Origin: Sulfurimonas sp.
Lineage (GTDB): Bacteria; Campylobacterota; Campylobacteria; Campylobacterales; Sulfurimonadaceae
Direction of reading: 5' to 3'
Assembly: GCA_013791885.1 (NCBI GenBank)
Contig: VMSZ01000031.1
Span: 1-63,974 of the forward strand
Length of the DNA stretch: 63,974 nt
The notes under the pieces were generated by a model. The model was not told the DNA's origin and ran no database searches. It was given only the letters and a program-made list of their open reading frames with translations. Positions 45,550 through 54,314 of this stretch are shown here, piece after piece. Each line of letters opens with the position of its first letter. The stretch's first letter is position 1. A program made the translations under genes and the position numbers.

Positions 45550-46485
45550 GTGGCTACATATTTAGATTTTGAACAAAAAATTAAATTTATTCAGGAAGAT
45601 CTTATCTCTGCTCAGGTTCGCCATGATCAGGGTGCGGTAGATTCTCTCACAAAAACACTCGATAAAGAAGTCGCAAAGATATATAAAAATCTCTCGGACT
45701 TCCAAAAACTTCAGCTTGCACGTCATATTGACAGACCGTACGCGCTCGATTATATTAATCTTATCATGACAAATATGTATGAGATTCATGGTGACAGACA
45801 CTTTCGCGATGATGCGGCAATCCTTTGTTACCTTGGATATATCGATGACCAAAAAGTCATGGTTATTGGTGAGCAAAAAGGTCGTGGAACGAAAAATAAG
45901 TTAAAACGCAACTTCGGTATGCCACATCCGGAAGGTTATAGAAAAGCTCTTCGTGCAGCAAAACTCGCCGAAAAGTTTAATGTGCCTGTACTTATGCTTG
46001 TGGACACTCCGGGTGCATATCCGGGACTTGGTGCCGAAGAGAGAAACCAAAGTGAAGCGATTGCAAGAAATCTTCTTGAACTTGCTGAACTTAATACGCC
46101 AACAATTTCTATTGTAATTGGAGAAGGCGGAAGCGGCGGCGCTTTGGCTATTGGCGTTGCAGATAAATTTGCAATGATGCGCTATTCTGTTTTTAGCGTT
46201 ATTTCCCCCGAAGGTTGTTCGGCAATTCTTTGGAATGATCCATCAAAAGTTGAAGCTGCGACAAACGCAATGAAAATTACAAGCTCAGATTTAAAAGATT
46301 TAGATTTGATTGATGATGTAATTGACGAGCCTTTAATCGGTGCACATAGAGATAAAGAGGGTGCTGCAGCGGTACTTAAAGAGTATTTCTTAACCGAGCT
46401 TAAAAAGCTTCAAGCACTTCCAGCTGAAGAAAGAATGGAAGCTCGTTATACTAAACTGGTAAAACCAGGTGCTTTTTCAGAGTAA
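45550..46485 (+). CDS. accA: Acetyl-CoA carboxylase carboxyltransferase subunit alpha
   Basis: The alpha half of the carboxyltransferase that makes malonyl-CoA; partner AccD is elsewhere. It has 311 residues with [41 protein letters not shown] and the oxyanion motif [12 protein letters not shown]. The start is GTG at 45550, with AAGGA upstream. It ends 3 nt from the convergent exonuclease gene. Confidence 0.97.
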   Translation: MATYLDFEQKIKFIQEDLISAQVRHDQGAVDSLTKTLDKEVAKIYKNLSDFQKLQLARHIDRPYALDYINLIMTNMYEIHGDRHFRDDAAILCYLGYIDDQKVMVIGEQKGRGTKNKLKRNFGMPHPEGYRKALRAAKLAEKFNVPVLMLVDTPGAYPGLGAEERNQSEAIARNLLELAELNTPTISIVIGEGGSGGALAIGVADKFAMMRYSVFSVISPEGCSAILWNDPSKVEAATNAMKITSSDLKDLDLIDDVIDEPLIGAHRDKEGAAAVLKEYFLTELKKLQALPAEERMEARYTKLVKPGAFSE

Positions 46486-46488
46486 AAT

Positions 46489-47313
46489 TTACTCTGTTTT
46501 TTCTCCTACTGCTTCTTCTTCTGTTTCAAGACCAAGCAGAGGGTCGAATTTCGGTCTTTTGAGCCTTGGAGCTTCTTTAGAAAACTTAATCAAATCTTCC
46601 ACATTATTTACATCTTCTTGTGCTTTTTCCAAAGACAATTTAAATAGTCCGTAGGTTGTCAAAACATCGCTCATTGCCCTGTGATGGGTTGCATTTTCGT
46701 TGAGATGCAGATAATCATTTAAATACGAGAGAGCATATCTGTAAGAGACAATACTGCGTTCAGCGAGACCAAGTGAGCACACGCTTCTGTTCAAAAGAGG
46801 TTCAAGTCCAACCTTTGTGAGTGAACCTGAAATAAACATATAATCAAATTTTACATCATGGGCAACAAAAACTGCATTTGACAAAAAGGTTTTAAAGCCA
46901 TAGAGAACATCTTTGAGCGGCGGAGCATTAAGAGTGTCTTCCACCGTGATACCTGTAATGTTTGATATGTGTTCGTTAATCCTGTCACACTGAACGAGTG
47001 ACTCAAAGGTACCAATGATTTTTCCATTTTTCACTTTAATGGCTGCAATCTCGATGATTTGGTGTTTATCGAGTTTTGAGCCGTTTGTTTCTATGTCTAC
47101 GATGCAAAATTCAGCCTCTTCAACAGGAATAAATTTTGTATCAAAATAGAAATACCCCTTGTGTTTAATAATATTGAGACCTTGTGCTCTCCATAACTCC
47201 AGAGAAGAATCTACATTTTCATTGACCTGTTTTTTAATTGACTCAAAGCAGAGCCCTCGAGAGGCAAGTTTGGAGATACTCTTCGCATCCAAGATAAAGT
47301 TATTAACGAGCAT
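46489..47313 (-). CDS. DEDDh 3'-5' exonuclease (DnaQ/epsilon-like)
   Basis: A 274-residue protein with an N-terminal extension of about 80 residues and an exonuclease domain about 85-250. The acidic residues are in CIVDIETNG (DxE), VAHDVKFDYMF and HRAMSDVLTTYGLF (the final His and Asp). It is an auxiliary proofreading-type or RNase T-like exonuclease rather than a proven epsilon subunit. It overlaps trpF by 11 nt. Confidence 0.86.
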   Translation of the reverse strand: MLVNNFILDAKSISKLASRGLCFESIKKQVNENVDSSLELWRAQGLNIIKHKGYFYFDTKFIPVEEAEFCIVDIETNGSKLDKHQIIEIAAIKVKNGKIIGTFESLVQCDRINEHISNITGITVEDTLNAPPLKDVLYGFKTFLSNAVFVAHDVKFDYMFISGSLTKVGLEPLLNRSVCSLGLAERSIVSYRYALSYLNDYLHLNENATHHRAMSDVLTTYGLFKLSLEKAQEDVNNVEDLIKFSKEAPRLKRPKFDPLLGLETEEEAVGEKTE

Positions 47314-47887
47314 TTTTTATGAATTCTTGCACTTTTTTTTCATCTTTAAGACCATGAGATATTTCTACGCCACTACTGACATCAACTGCGTAAAAAGCAT
47401 ATTTTTTTAGTGATGTGACATTTTGGGGAGTAAGTCCGCCGGCTAAGATAATTTTAGAACAGTCTACTCCATCAAACCACTCAATATTAACGCGCTTTCC
47501 AGCACCGCCATAGGCTTCACAATATGCATCAATAAGTCTGTATTCATTAGAATATAGATATACATCTTCTTTGCTTTGTGCGCGAATGACTCTTATGTAT
47601 GGAAGATCTAGTTGTGTATAGAGTTCATCTTCTGCATCAAAATGAATTTGCGCTAAAGTAGCACCGCTAAGCTTGCATATTGCGTTTATGCTCGCAGCAT
47701 CTTCATTGACAAAGAGAGCGACTTTTTCAACAAAAGGAGGGAGCTTATCTATGATTTGTTTAGCTTGTGAGGGTGTTATATAGCGGGGAGATTTTTCATA
47801 AAAGACAAACCCAAGAGCATCAGCACCTGCGTTTATTGCCATCATGGCATCTTCAAATGAGGTTATTCCACAAATTTTACATCTCAT
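47303..47887 (-). CDS. trpF: Phosphoribosylanthranilate isomerase
   Basis: Third step of tryptophan synthesis, a TIM barrel of 194 residues. The catalytic Cys is in KICGITSFEDA, followed by GADALGFVFYEKSPRYI, the FVNEDA strand, and LAGGLTPQNV and VDVSSGVE, which bind phosphate. AAAGGTCG precedes the ATG. Other trp genes are not nearby; rpe lies 39 nt upstream in the same direction. Confidence 0.96.
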   Translation of the reverse strand: MRCKICGITSFEDAMMAINAGADALGFVFYEKSPRYITPSQAKQIIDKLPPFVEKVALFVNEDAASINAICKLSGATLAQIHFDAEDELYTQLDLPYIRVIRAQSKEDVYLYSNEYRLIDAYCEAYGGAGKRVNIEWFDGVDCSKIILAGGLTPQNVTSLKKYAFYAVDVSSGVEISHGLKDEKKVQEFIKNAR

Positions 47888-47926
47888 AACACACGACCTT
47901 TTTTAGCTTCACACAAAAGTGAAAAT

Positions 47927-48568
47927 TTATATTTGCAAACTTTTTATGGCTTCTTTTTTGTCTTTATGACCAAATACATAAGATCCGGCAACAACAATGT
48001 CAACTCCGGCATCTTTAAGCTCTTGTATATTTTTATCACTCACGCCGCCATCAACTTCTATAAGACAATGAGGGTTAATTTTGTTTCTCATTGCGTTTAA
48101 TCTTTTTGCTTTGGGAATGACTGAATCTATAAAGCTCTGTCCTCCAAATCCAGGATTTACACTCATAAGTAAAACCATATCTAAGTCGGCTAGCAAAAAT
48201 TCAATGCTCTCGGGCGGTGTATGCGGATTTAAAACAATGGCCGGTTTTATGCCATAAGAACGAATTTTTTGTATCAGCCTGTGAGGATGTTTCTCTTCTT
48301 CAATGTGAAAAGAGATATATTCCGGTTTTAAAGGTGCAAAAAGTTCAACAAAAAAAGTGTTGTTTTGAACCATTAGATGAATGTCAAGAGGTTTTGCGGC
48401 AGCCTTTGCGATGGCAGAGACAACTACAGGACCAATTGTTAAGTTTGGCACAAAGTGGCCATCCATGACATCTACATGAACTAAATCACAGCCGGCAGCA
48501 CAAATTTCTTCTACATCTCTTTGCAGATTGCCAAAGTCTGCAGATAAAACACTTGGAGCAACTTTCAT
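47927..48568 (-). CDS. rpe: Ribulose-phosphate 3-epimerase
   Basis: Interconverts ribulose 5-phosphate and xylulose 5-phosphate in the pentose phosphate route. It has 213 residues from the ATG at 48568 (AAAGGGAAAAA upstream); a longer in-frame start at 48595 would add nine non-family residues. Seen: APSVLSADFGNL, HVDVMDGHFVPN with metal ligands, MSVNPGFGGQSF and EVDGGVSDKN. Confidence 0.96.
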   Translation of the reverse strand: MKVAPSVLSADFGNLQRDVEEICAAGCDLVHVDVMDGHFVPNLTIGPVVVSAIAKAAAKPLDIHLMVQNNTFFVELFAPLKPEYISFHIEEEKHPHRLIQKIRSYGIKPAIVLNPHTPPESIEFLLADLDMVLLMSVNPGFGGQSFIDSVIPKAKRLNAMRNKINPHCLIEVDGGVSDKNIQELKDAGVDIVVAGSYVFGHKDKKEAIKSLQI

Positions 48569-48593
48569 TTTTTCCCTTTTTAGATAGAAACGC

Positions 48594-48707
48594 AAAATGA
48601 GCTAAGCCCATTTTCACTACGCTGGCCGCTATGGCCACTTAAGGGCTAACGCCCAATGCAGGAAATCACTAAATGATTTCTCGTAAAAGCTTGCCTCATT
48701 CAAGGCA
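48594..48707. repeat. Tandem hairpin array, copy B
   Basis: Five hairpins in a row upstream of rpe: AAAATGAGC/GCCCATTTT (48594-48614), TGGCC/GGCCA (48623-48637), GGGC/GCCC (48643-48654), GAAATCA/TGATTTC (48662-48680) and TGCCT/AGGCA (48692-48707). The first two align with the array at 63864-63903, sharing CATTT, CTACGCT, CCGCTA, GG, ACT and AAG. It lies between the starts of rpe and the stop of the CheX-domain gene. Confidence 0.65.
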
Positions 48708-48775
48708 GAACAATATCTTGTAATTTATATTTGTGGAATTATACAAACTAAGTTGTTAGAGAAGGCTTTAGATTT

Positions 48776-50170
48776 TTATCTTGTCAGGAAAAATAAAAAT
48801 CTATCATCATCAAACTTCAAATCCACCTGCACACCTTTTTTATCATGTGATACTTCAAGCAGGCTGTCTATCTCTGAATAGGTTCTTGGAAGTGTGATGT
48901 TTACGGAAATATTTTCATCAGCAAGGAGCGTTTTAATTTTCCCGCCGACTATGTTTACAAGTTCTGCAAGAGTGTCTAAAATTTGTTCTTTGTCATCAGT
49001 TTCTTCTCCTATGAGAAGTGTGCAAGCTTTTTTTGCTATGGCAAATGGAAAGACTAAAATGACCATGCCGTCGATGTCCCCGTAAAAGCCTATGGAACTT
49101 GCAATCTTATTTTCTTTTTGTAAAATTTCAAGTTTATTCACCTGTGCAGTTTCTTTGCTTGCGCTTGAGTTTGTCATCATCTCTATAGTTGCTACTGTCG
49201 CGTCAATAAAGTTAGGAAGTTCTGTCACTATTGCTTTATTGAGAACTCTTTTATTTTTTACTGTTGCGGCACTGCTCGCACCCAACTCTTCCAAGAGCTC
49301 CTTGTTTTTTAAAATATCATCCATATGATTAAAAAAGACAATTCCAGCATCTTCAAGAGTCTCCTTAAACGCGAGTGGTGTTTTTTCAAATGTAAGACCT
49401 ACAAAACAGATTGTAGCGTTATACTCAGCACCTGAACTTGCAAGTTTGGAAAAAAAGTTAAGTGCATGAACATTCATAGAAACAACTTTATAGGCGTCAA
49501 ATATGAAAAGTCTGAAACCGACATTTAGGGAGTTATTGTGGTAGGCAATATTAAAAGTATTCCCTATTTCTGCATCTAAAAAAGCTGAAACTGTGTAAAT
49601 AATAGCGTTCCCAGTGACTCTGGTTGCAACTTTTTGTCCCATAACCCCAAGGTAAGTATTGTCAATAATTATGTCATAAGCAGTTTTTACTTTGGATTTT
49701 TCATTGAATTCTTCTTCGCTTTGAGCAACAATCGGGTTATGCCCATTATCGTGAAGTTCTATAGCCATGGCGGCACGTTGAGATTTATCCTCGCTGTAAA
49801 GAAGAACATTTTTTTGTTGATTTTTAAAACTTGATGCAAAAAGAGAAGCAATTTCCTGCGTCTTAAAGAGAGAAAAGTTTAAATCATTTTCATAAAACTT
49901 ACAAATAGATAGAAATTTTTTATGGTCAAAATCGCAAAAACCAACCGTAGCATGGTTGGCTGCACGTACTTTTAAAAGTATTTTTACAAAGCTGTCGAGT
50001 CCATTTTTATTGAAAAAGATTACTTTTTTTAAGGATACTAAAAGCATGTCCGCGTTTAGCTTTTTGGTAGCCTCAATATCTTCTATACTTAAAAAAAGGC
50101 TGCCGTTGTTCCCGTCTAAAAAGCCCTGTGGAGAAAAAATACCTATGCCATCTTTAACAACTGCTCTCAT
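48776..50170 (-). CDS. STAS-like / receiver-like / CheX three-part signalling protein
   Basis: A 464-residue cytosolic protein. Residues 1-110 resemble a STAS-type domain (MLLVSLKKVIFFNKNGLDSF), about 115-290 hold one or two receiver-like segments beginning KNVLLYSEDKSQRAAMA, and about 310-464 match CheX. The CheX phosphatase motif ExxN is present as AELVNIVGGK (E403, N406), so CheY-P dephosphorylation is possible. It is coupled by 4 nt to an HDOD gene. I know of no name for this arrangement. Confidence 0.72.
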   Translation of the reverse strand: MRAVVKDGIGIFSPQGFLDGNNGSLFLSIEDIEATKKLNADMLLVSLKKVIFFNKNGLDSFVKILLKVRAANHATVGFCDFDHKKFLSICKFYENDLNFSLFKTQEIASLFASSFKNQQKNVLLYSEDKSQRAAMAIELHDNGHNPIVAQSEEEFNEKSKVKTAYDIIIDNTYLGVMGQKVATRVTGNAIIYTVSAFLDAEIGNTFNIAYHNNSLNVGFRLFIFDAYKVVSMNVHALNFFSKLASSGAEYNATICFVGLTFEKTPLAFKETLEDAGIVFFNHMDDILKNKELLEELGASSAATVKNKRVLNKAIVTELPNFIDATVATIEMMTNSSASKETAQVNKLEILQKENKIASSIGFYGDIDGMVILVFPFAIAKKACTLLIGEETDDKEQILDTLAELVNIVGGKIKTLLADENISVNITLPRTYSEIDSLLEVSHDKKGVQVDLKFDDDRFLFFLTR

Positions 50171-50964
50171 GAAACTCCAATAACATTGTTAAAATCATCA
50201 TAAATATCCATAACGTAATCAACCTGAAAATCTATAAAATCATTCAGTCCCGCTTCTATAAACACAGGCTTGCTGAGAGTGTAAAAAAGTAAAAGATGCA
50301 TCCATTTGCCAAGCTGGTCAATACTTTCATCTCCCTGAGCTTTAAGGCCCGAAGATGCTTGAACAATTTTTGCGACACTCTCTTTCATTTCCCATTTTTG
50401 CGACACTTTCTCACAAATATCAAACAAATCCAATCCGCACAATCTTTTTAAAATAGTATTCAAATCAATAGCGCTAGCACTTCTAAGTAAGTTTACATCG
50501 TTTATTTTCTCACTAAAAAGAGCTTCAGAAACTATAATACTTGCAGGAAGAAGTGTTATAGAACTTTCAATATCTTTGTCATTAATATTTAAATGTGTTA
50601 AGATTTTTTTCCAATTCACAGAAAGTTCTGCCTGAAGATTGCCAAATGCAGTTGCGTTTAGTTTAAATAATTGCCATTTTTTTGGCGATAAAAGAGAAAT
50701 CATATAGTTATATACTGCTTGTTGAGAGCCTGAAACACCAAGAATTCCAAAAATTTGTGAGATATCACTTACTTCATTTCTGAAACCATAAATTGACTTA
50801 TTCATTAAATTTTTAAGATAGCTTGCAAGTGCTAAATCTCCGGAAGCAACTTTAGCTGCCTTTGTTAAATCTCCAATATCAAGGAGCTGCAAAGTCTCTC
50901 TAAGTGCTTGTGGAGCCGGTGGGATTCTATCTATGTATGAGTTAAGTATTTGAGTTGTTATCAC
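50167..50964 (-). CDS. HDOD-domain protein
   Basis: A 265-residue protein with an HDOD domain over about 12-215, a catalytically silent relative of HD-GYP phosphodiesterases that appears in signalling and motility control. The opening IDRIPPAPQALRETLQLL and LASYLKNLMNKSIYG and SDISQIFGILG segments are typical. No HD metal pair is present. The ATG of the next gene overlaps its stop by 4 nt, so the two proteins probably act together. Confidence 0.84.
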   Translation of the reverse strand: MITTQILNSYIDRIPPAPQALRETLQLLDIGDLTKAAKVASGDLALASYLKNLMNKSIYGFRNEVSDISQIFGILGVSGSQQAVYNYMISLLSPKKWQLFKLNATAFGNLQAELSVNWKKILTHLNINDKDIESSITLLPASIIVSEALFSEKINDVNLLRSASAIDLNTILKRLCGLDLFDICEKVSQKWEMKESVAKIVQASSGLKAQGDESIDQLGKWMHLLLFYTLSKPVFIEAGLNDFIDFQVDYVMDIYDDFNNVIGVS

Positions 50965-51062
50965 TATGATGCACTTATGTCGTTAAATTTTATAAATTCT
51001 ACCTCTATATTGATAAGAGCAATATAAATTTCAAAATAGTTGCATATTTTTTTTGGATTAAG

Positions 51063-51090
51063 TTGCAGTTTTGATTTGATTTGGTACAAT
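51063..51090 (+). promoter_or_regulatory. Promoter of rpmB
   Basis: TTGCAG (51063-51068) and TACAAT (51085-51090) with a 16-nt spacer, giving a leader of about 27 nt with AAGGAACC before the ATG. Confidence 0.6.
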
Positions 51091-51123
51091 TCGCAACTTT
51101 AAAACCTAAACAAGGAACCTAAA

Positions 51124-51312
51124 ATGGCAAGAAAATGTGCTATTAGCGGCAAAGGCCCTATGAGCGGGAACAATGTTTCTCACGCAAAAAACAGAACAAA
51201 ACGTCGTTTTTTACTAAACTTAAGAACAGTACGTATCACTCTAGAAGATGGTAGTACTCAAAAAATCAAAATCTCTGCAAGAGAATTACGTACACTTAAG
51301 AAAGATTCTTAA
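51124..51312 (+). CDS. rpmB: 50S ribosomal protein L28
   Basis: A 62-residue ribosomal protein with [31 protein letters not shown] and the C-terminal ARELRTLKK. Without a CxxC pair beyond the first cysteine, it is the zinc-independent form. It leads a unit with the K+ channel and argJ. Confidence 0.97.
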   Translation: MARKCAISGKGPMSGNNVSHAKNRTKRRFLLNLRTVRITLEDGSTQKIKISARELRTLKKDS

Positions 51313-51330
51313 GCGTCGTATGGAATAAAA

Positions 51331-52461
51331 ATGAATCTTTTAACAAGGATTCGCATATTCCTACACTGGGAGAGCGCTCCCAAACCTGACAAAAAACTAC
51401 TGCCCGAAATTTACCCACACTTAAAAGCTTTCCGTTTACCTTTAAATTTAACCGTACTTACCATGATGGTTGGGACACTTGGTTATGTTATTATAGATGA
51501 TTTTCCTCTTATGGACGCTATCTATCAGACTGGTATTACATTTACCACCGTTGGATTTGGAGAAATGGCCCCGGTTTCAAGTGCCGGTAGAATCTTCACT
51601 ATAACGCTCATCATAGCGGGTTTTGCTGTTTTTACAAGTGCTCTTGGTATTTTAGTTGCAGAGTTAAACAGAGGCAATATTGTTACTATACTCAAGGAGC
51701 GAAGAATGTTATATAAAATTGTGCGTTTAAAAAAGCATTTTGTTGTTTGTTACCACAATAACTATACTATCGAAGTTACAAAACAGTTAAGAAAAAATCA
51801 CATTCCTTTTGTTGTAATCGACCCAAGAAAAGAGATTCATGAATGGGCTATTGAACATAAATATCCTATGTATTTACAAGCAGAACCGCATGCTGAGCTC
51901 TCTATGCTCAAAGCGCATTTGGCTTCTGCAAAAGGGCTTATTACACTTTCAGATTCTATTGCTGACAATATTGCGCTTATCGCTTCTGTAAGACTTTTTG
52001 AAAAAGAGCACTTTTTGCCAAGACCTTATTATATTATTTCTGCGGCAGAAAAATTAAGTGATGTTGAAAAACTCAAAAAACTCGGTTCAGACACTGTTGT
52101 TTCTCCTACTAAACTAACAGCGCAAAGAGTAAGCGCAATGGCAGCTCGTCCGGATATGGAGAATCTGCTTGAAGAGTTTTTGTACAAGAGTGACAATCCT
52201 CTTAATATGCAAGAGATAGATGTCCCAAAATACAGTTGGGCAGTTTTGAAAAAACTCAAAGAAACGCATATTCGTGAGATTACAAACTGCTCTGTCATCG
52301 GGATTACAAAAAAAGACGGCAAATTTATGACCATGCCAAAGGGTGATGTCCTCATTACGAGCGAGTGTAAACTGCTGGTGATTGGAACACAAACGGGTAT
52401 GAATATGACAAAAGAGTTGATGAATAAAAGAGAAAAACCTAAGGAGCTTAGATTTGTATAA
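51331..52461 (+). CDS. Potassium channel with RCK (TrkA-N) domain
   Basis: A 376-residue ligand-gated K+ channel subunit: two membrane helices (about 32-52 and 85-110) around the filter FTTVGFGEMAPVS, then a cytosolic RCK domain. The glycine motif expected at the start of the RCK nucleotide site (GxGxxG) is replaced by CYHNNY, so nucleotide binding may be lost or altered. A second small domain with IGITKKDGKFM and KLLVIG ends the protein. It overlaps argJ by 8 nt. Confidence 0.88.
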   Translation: MNLLTRIRIFLHWESAPKPDKKLLPEIYPHLKAFRLPLNLTVLTMMVGTLGYVIIDDFPLMDAIYQTGITFTTVGFGEMAPVSSAGRIFTITLIIAGFAVFTSALGILVAELNRGNIVTILKERRMLYKIVRLKKHFVVCYHNNYTIEVTKQLRKNHIPFVVIDPRKEIHEWAIEHKYPMYLQAEPHAELSMLKAHLASAKGLITLSDSIADNIALIASVRLFEKEHFLPRPYYIISAAEKLSDVEKLKKLGSDTVVSPTKLTAQRVSAMAARPDMENLLEEFLYKSDNPLNMQEIDVPKYSWAVLKKLKETHIREITNCSVIGITKKDGKFMTMPKGDVLITSECKLLVIGTQTGMNMTKELMNKREKPKELRFV

Positions 52462-53629
52462 GTTAGTTCAAATAAACGGTGGCGTATGTGCAAGTGACGG
52501 TTTTTTTGCAGATGGTATCAGTGCAGGGTTAAAAGCAAACGCAGCACTAGATATGGCGTTTATTTACAGTGAGGCTTTGTGTGAAGTTGCTTCTGTTTTT
52601 ACTACAAACAAAATGTTCGCAGCACCTATAAAACACTTCCGTGCAAAAGGTGAATTTCAAACAAACTTCATTCTCATAAACTCTAAAAACGCAAACGCAA
52701 TGACGGGCAAAGCTGGCGTTACTGACATAGACGAAGTTTTAGCAACCATTCCGAATGTTACAAATCCTTTGATGAGCTCTACCGGTGTTATCGGTGTAAG
52801 ACTTCCAAAAAAGAAAATTATTGCGGGTGCAAAACTTTTTGATTTTACAAAAAGAGAACCGCAAAACGCAGCCAAAGCCATAATGACGACAGACACTTTT
52901 TCTAAGCAGATGGCGTTTAAAGTTGAGCTTGCAGATGGCACCTATTTTCATATTGGGGCAATGGCAAAAGGTGCGGGGATGATTAATCCTGCTATGGCGA
53001 CTATGCTCTGTTTTATCACTACCGATGCAAACGCAACTGCTTCTCAAATGCAAGAAATACTTGACGCAGTGACAGTGACAACTTTTAACGCGGCAAGCGT
53101 GGACGGTGACACTTCAACAAATGACACTGTTCTACTTTTAAGCAATAAAAAAAGCGCTGCGTTTGATAAAGAAGCATTTAAAGAAGCTCTACACAATATT
53201 ATGCACTTCTTAGCTCTTGAAATGGTCAGAGACGGCGAGGGCGCTACAAAATTGGTGACTTACAAAGTAACAGGGGCAAGAGATGACAAAGAAGCAGAAG
53301 TAGTTGCCAAAGCACTCTCTAACTCACTTCTTGTAAAAACTGCTCTTTTTGGGGAAGATCCAAACTGGGGAAGAATTGCTTCAACGGTTGGCGCAAGCGG
53401 AGCTGAAGCTTACGAAGAAACCCTAAGTATTCACTTTAATGACCTTTGCGTTTATGACAAAGGTGAACTTCTCTTTAACGCAGCCATGGAAGACAAAGCC
53501 GCAGCTGTAATGAAACTTGCTAAATTTGACATTTCATGTGACTTAGGCATAGCGGACGGTAAGTTTGAAGCGTACGGCTGTGATTTAGGTTATGAATATG
53601 TCAAGGTAAACGCAGACTACAGAACATAA
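52454..53629 (+). CDS. argJ: Glutamate N-acetyltransferase / amino-acid acetyltransferase
   Basis: Moves acetyl from acetylornithine to glutamate in the cyclic arginine pathway. It has 391 residues and is self-cleaved before the Thr of PAMATMLCF to make alpha and beta chains. ASVDGDTSTNDT and GEDPNWGRI are typical. The start is TTG at 52454 with AAGGAG 8 nt upstream (within the K+ channel gene). A palindromic terminator follows. Confidence 0.95.
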   Translation: MYKLVQINGGVCASDGFFADGISAGLKANAALDMAFIYSEALCEVASVFTTNKMFAAPIKHFRAKGEFQTNFILINSKNANAMTGKAGVTDIDEVLATIPNVTNPLMSSTGVIGVRLPKKKIIAGAKLFDFTKREPQNAAKAIMTTDTFSKQMAFKVELADGTYFHIGAMAKGAGMINPAMATMLCFITTDANATASQMQEILDAVTVTTFNAASVDGDTSTNDTVLLLSNKKSAAFDKEAFKEALHNIMHFLALEMVRDGEGATKLVTYKVTGARDDKEAEVVAKALSNSLLVKTALFGEDPNWGRIASTVGASGAEAYEETLSIHFNDLCVYDKGELLFNAAMEDKAAAVMKLAKFDISCDLGIADGKFEAYGCDLGYEYVKVNADYRT

Positions 53630-53633
53630 TTTA

Positions 53634-53665
53634 AACAGTAAATGAGCGAAAGCTTATTTACCGTT
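53634..53665. terminator. Bidirectional hairpin after argJ (short member of the repeat family)
   Basis: GTAAATGAGC (53638-53647), GAAA loop, GCTTATTTAC (53652-53661), extended by AAC/GTT after one mismatch. It lies between the converging argJ and carbonic anhydrase-like genes. The arms match the first hairpin of the tandem arrays (AAATGAGC/GCYCATTT). Confidence 0.65.
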
Positions 53666-54188
53666 ATTCATACTCATTTTTAAATTTCACATATCTTGAA
53701 GCAGAGGCGTAAAGTTCTTTGACTTCTTCTTCATTTAATTCTCTTACAACTTTCGCCGGACTTCCCATGATGAGCGAACGCGGCGGAAATACTTTATTTT
53801 TTGTAACAAGTGCCCCAGCTCCGACAATACTTTCTTTGCCAATAACTGCGCCATCTAGAATGGTCGCACTCATACCGATGAGACAAGCATTTTCTATAGT
53901 ACAGCCATGCAGCATAACTCTATGTCCAATTGTTACATCATCGCCAATAATGGTCGGATTTCCGTCACTCTTGTCCGCTTTTTTGTAGTGGGTTACATGA
54001 ACCATACTTAAGTCTTGAATGTTAACACGATTTCCTATTTTTATGAAGTGTACATCTCCGCGAACAACACAGCCAAACCAGATAGAACAATCCTCTCCGC
54101 AGATAACATCGCCAATGACATCCGCAGAAGGAGCAACCCAGGTATTTGTGCCTAACTTTGGCAAAGTATCTTTAAATTTATGCAGCAT
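53664..54188 (-). CDS. Gamma carbonic anhydrase-like (YrdA/PaaY) hexapeptide protein
   Basis: A 174-residue left-handed beta-helix protein. Hexapeptide repeats run about 15-130 (ADVIGDVICGEDCSIWFGCV, GNRVNIQDLSMVHV, DDVTIGHRVMLHGC) with the three metal histidines in VHVTH, GHRVMLHGC. A C-terminal helix follows. Family members range from true carbonic anhydrases to hydrolases, so activity is uncertain. It overlaps the hairpin at 53664. Confidence 0.9.
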   Translation of the reverse strand: MLHKFKDTLPKLGTNTWVAPSADVIGDVICGEDCSIWFGCVVRGDVHFIKIGNRVNIQDLSMVHVTHYKKADKSDGNPTIIGDDVTIGHRVMLHGCTIENACLIGMSATILDGAVIGKESIVGAGALVTKNKVFPPRSLIMGSPAKVVRELNEEEVKELYASASRYVKFKNEYE

Positions 54189-54314
54189 TTGACTTTTCCT
54201 TTTAAAATATAACAGGCTTTAAATTTAAAGTGATTATAACGAATTAGTCAAAATATAATGAAACTGTAATCAACATTTCAGTAGAATAATTAAAATTTAT
54301 TTCTAGGATGGTAT

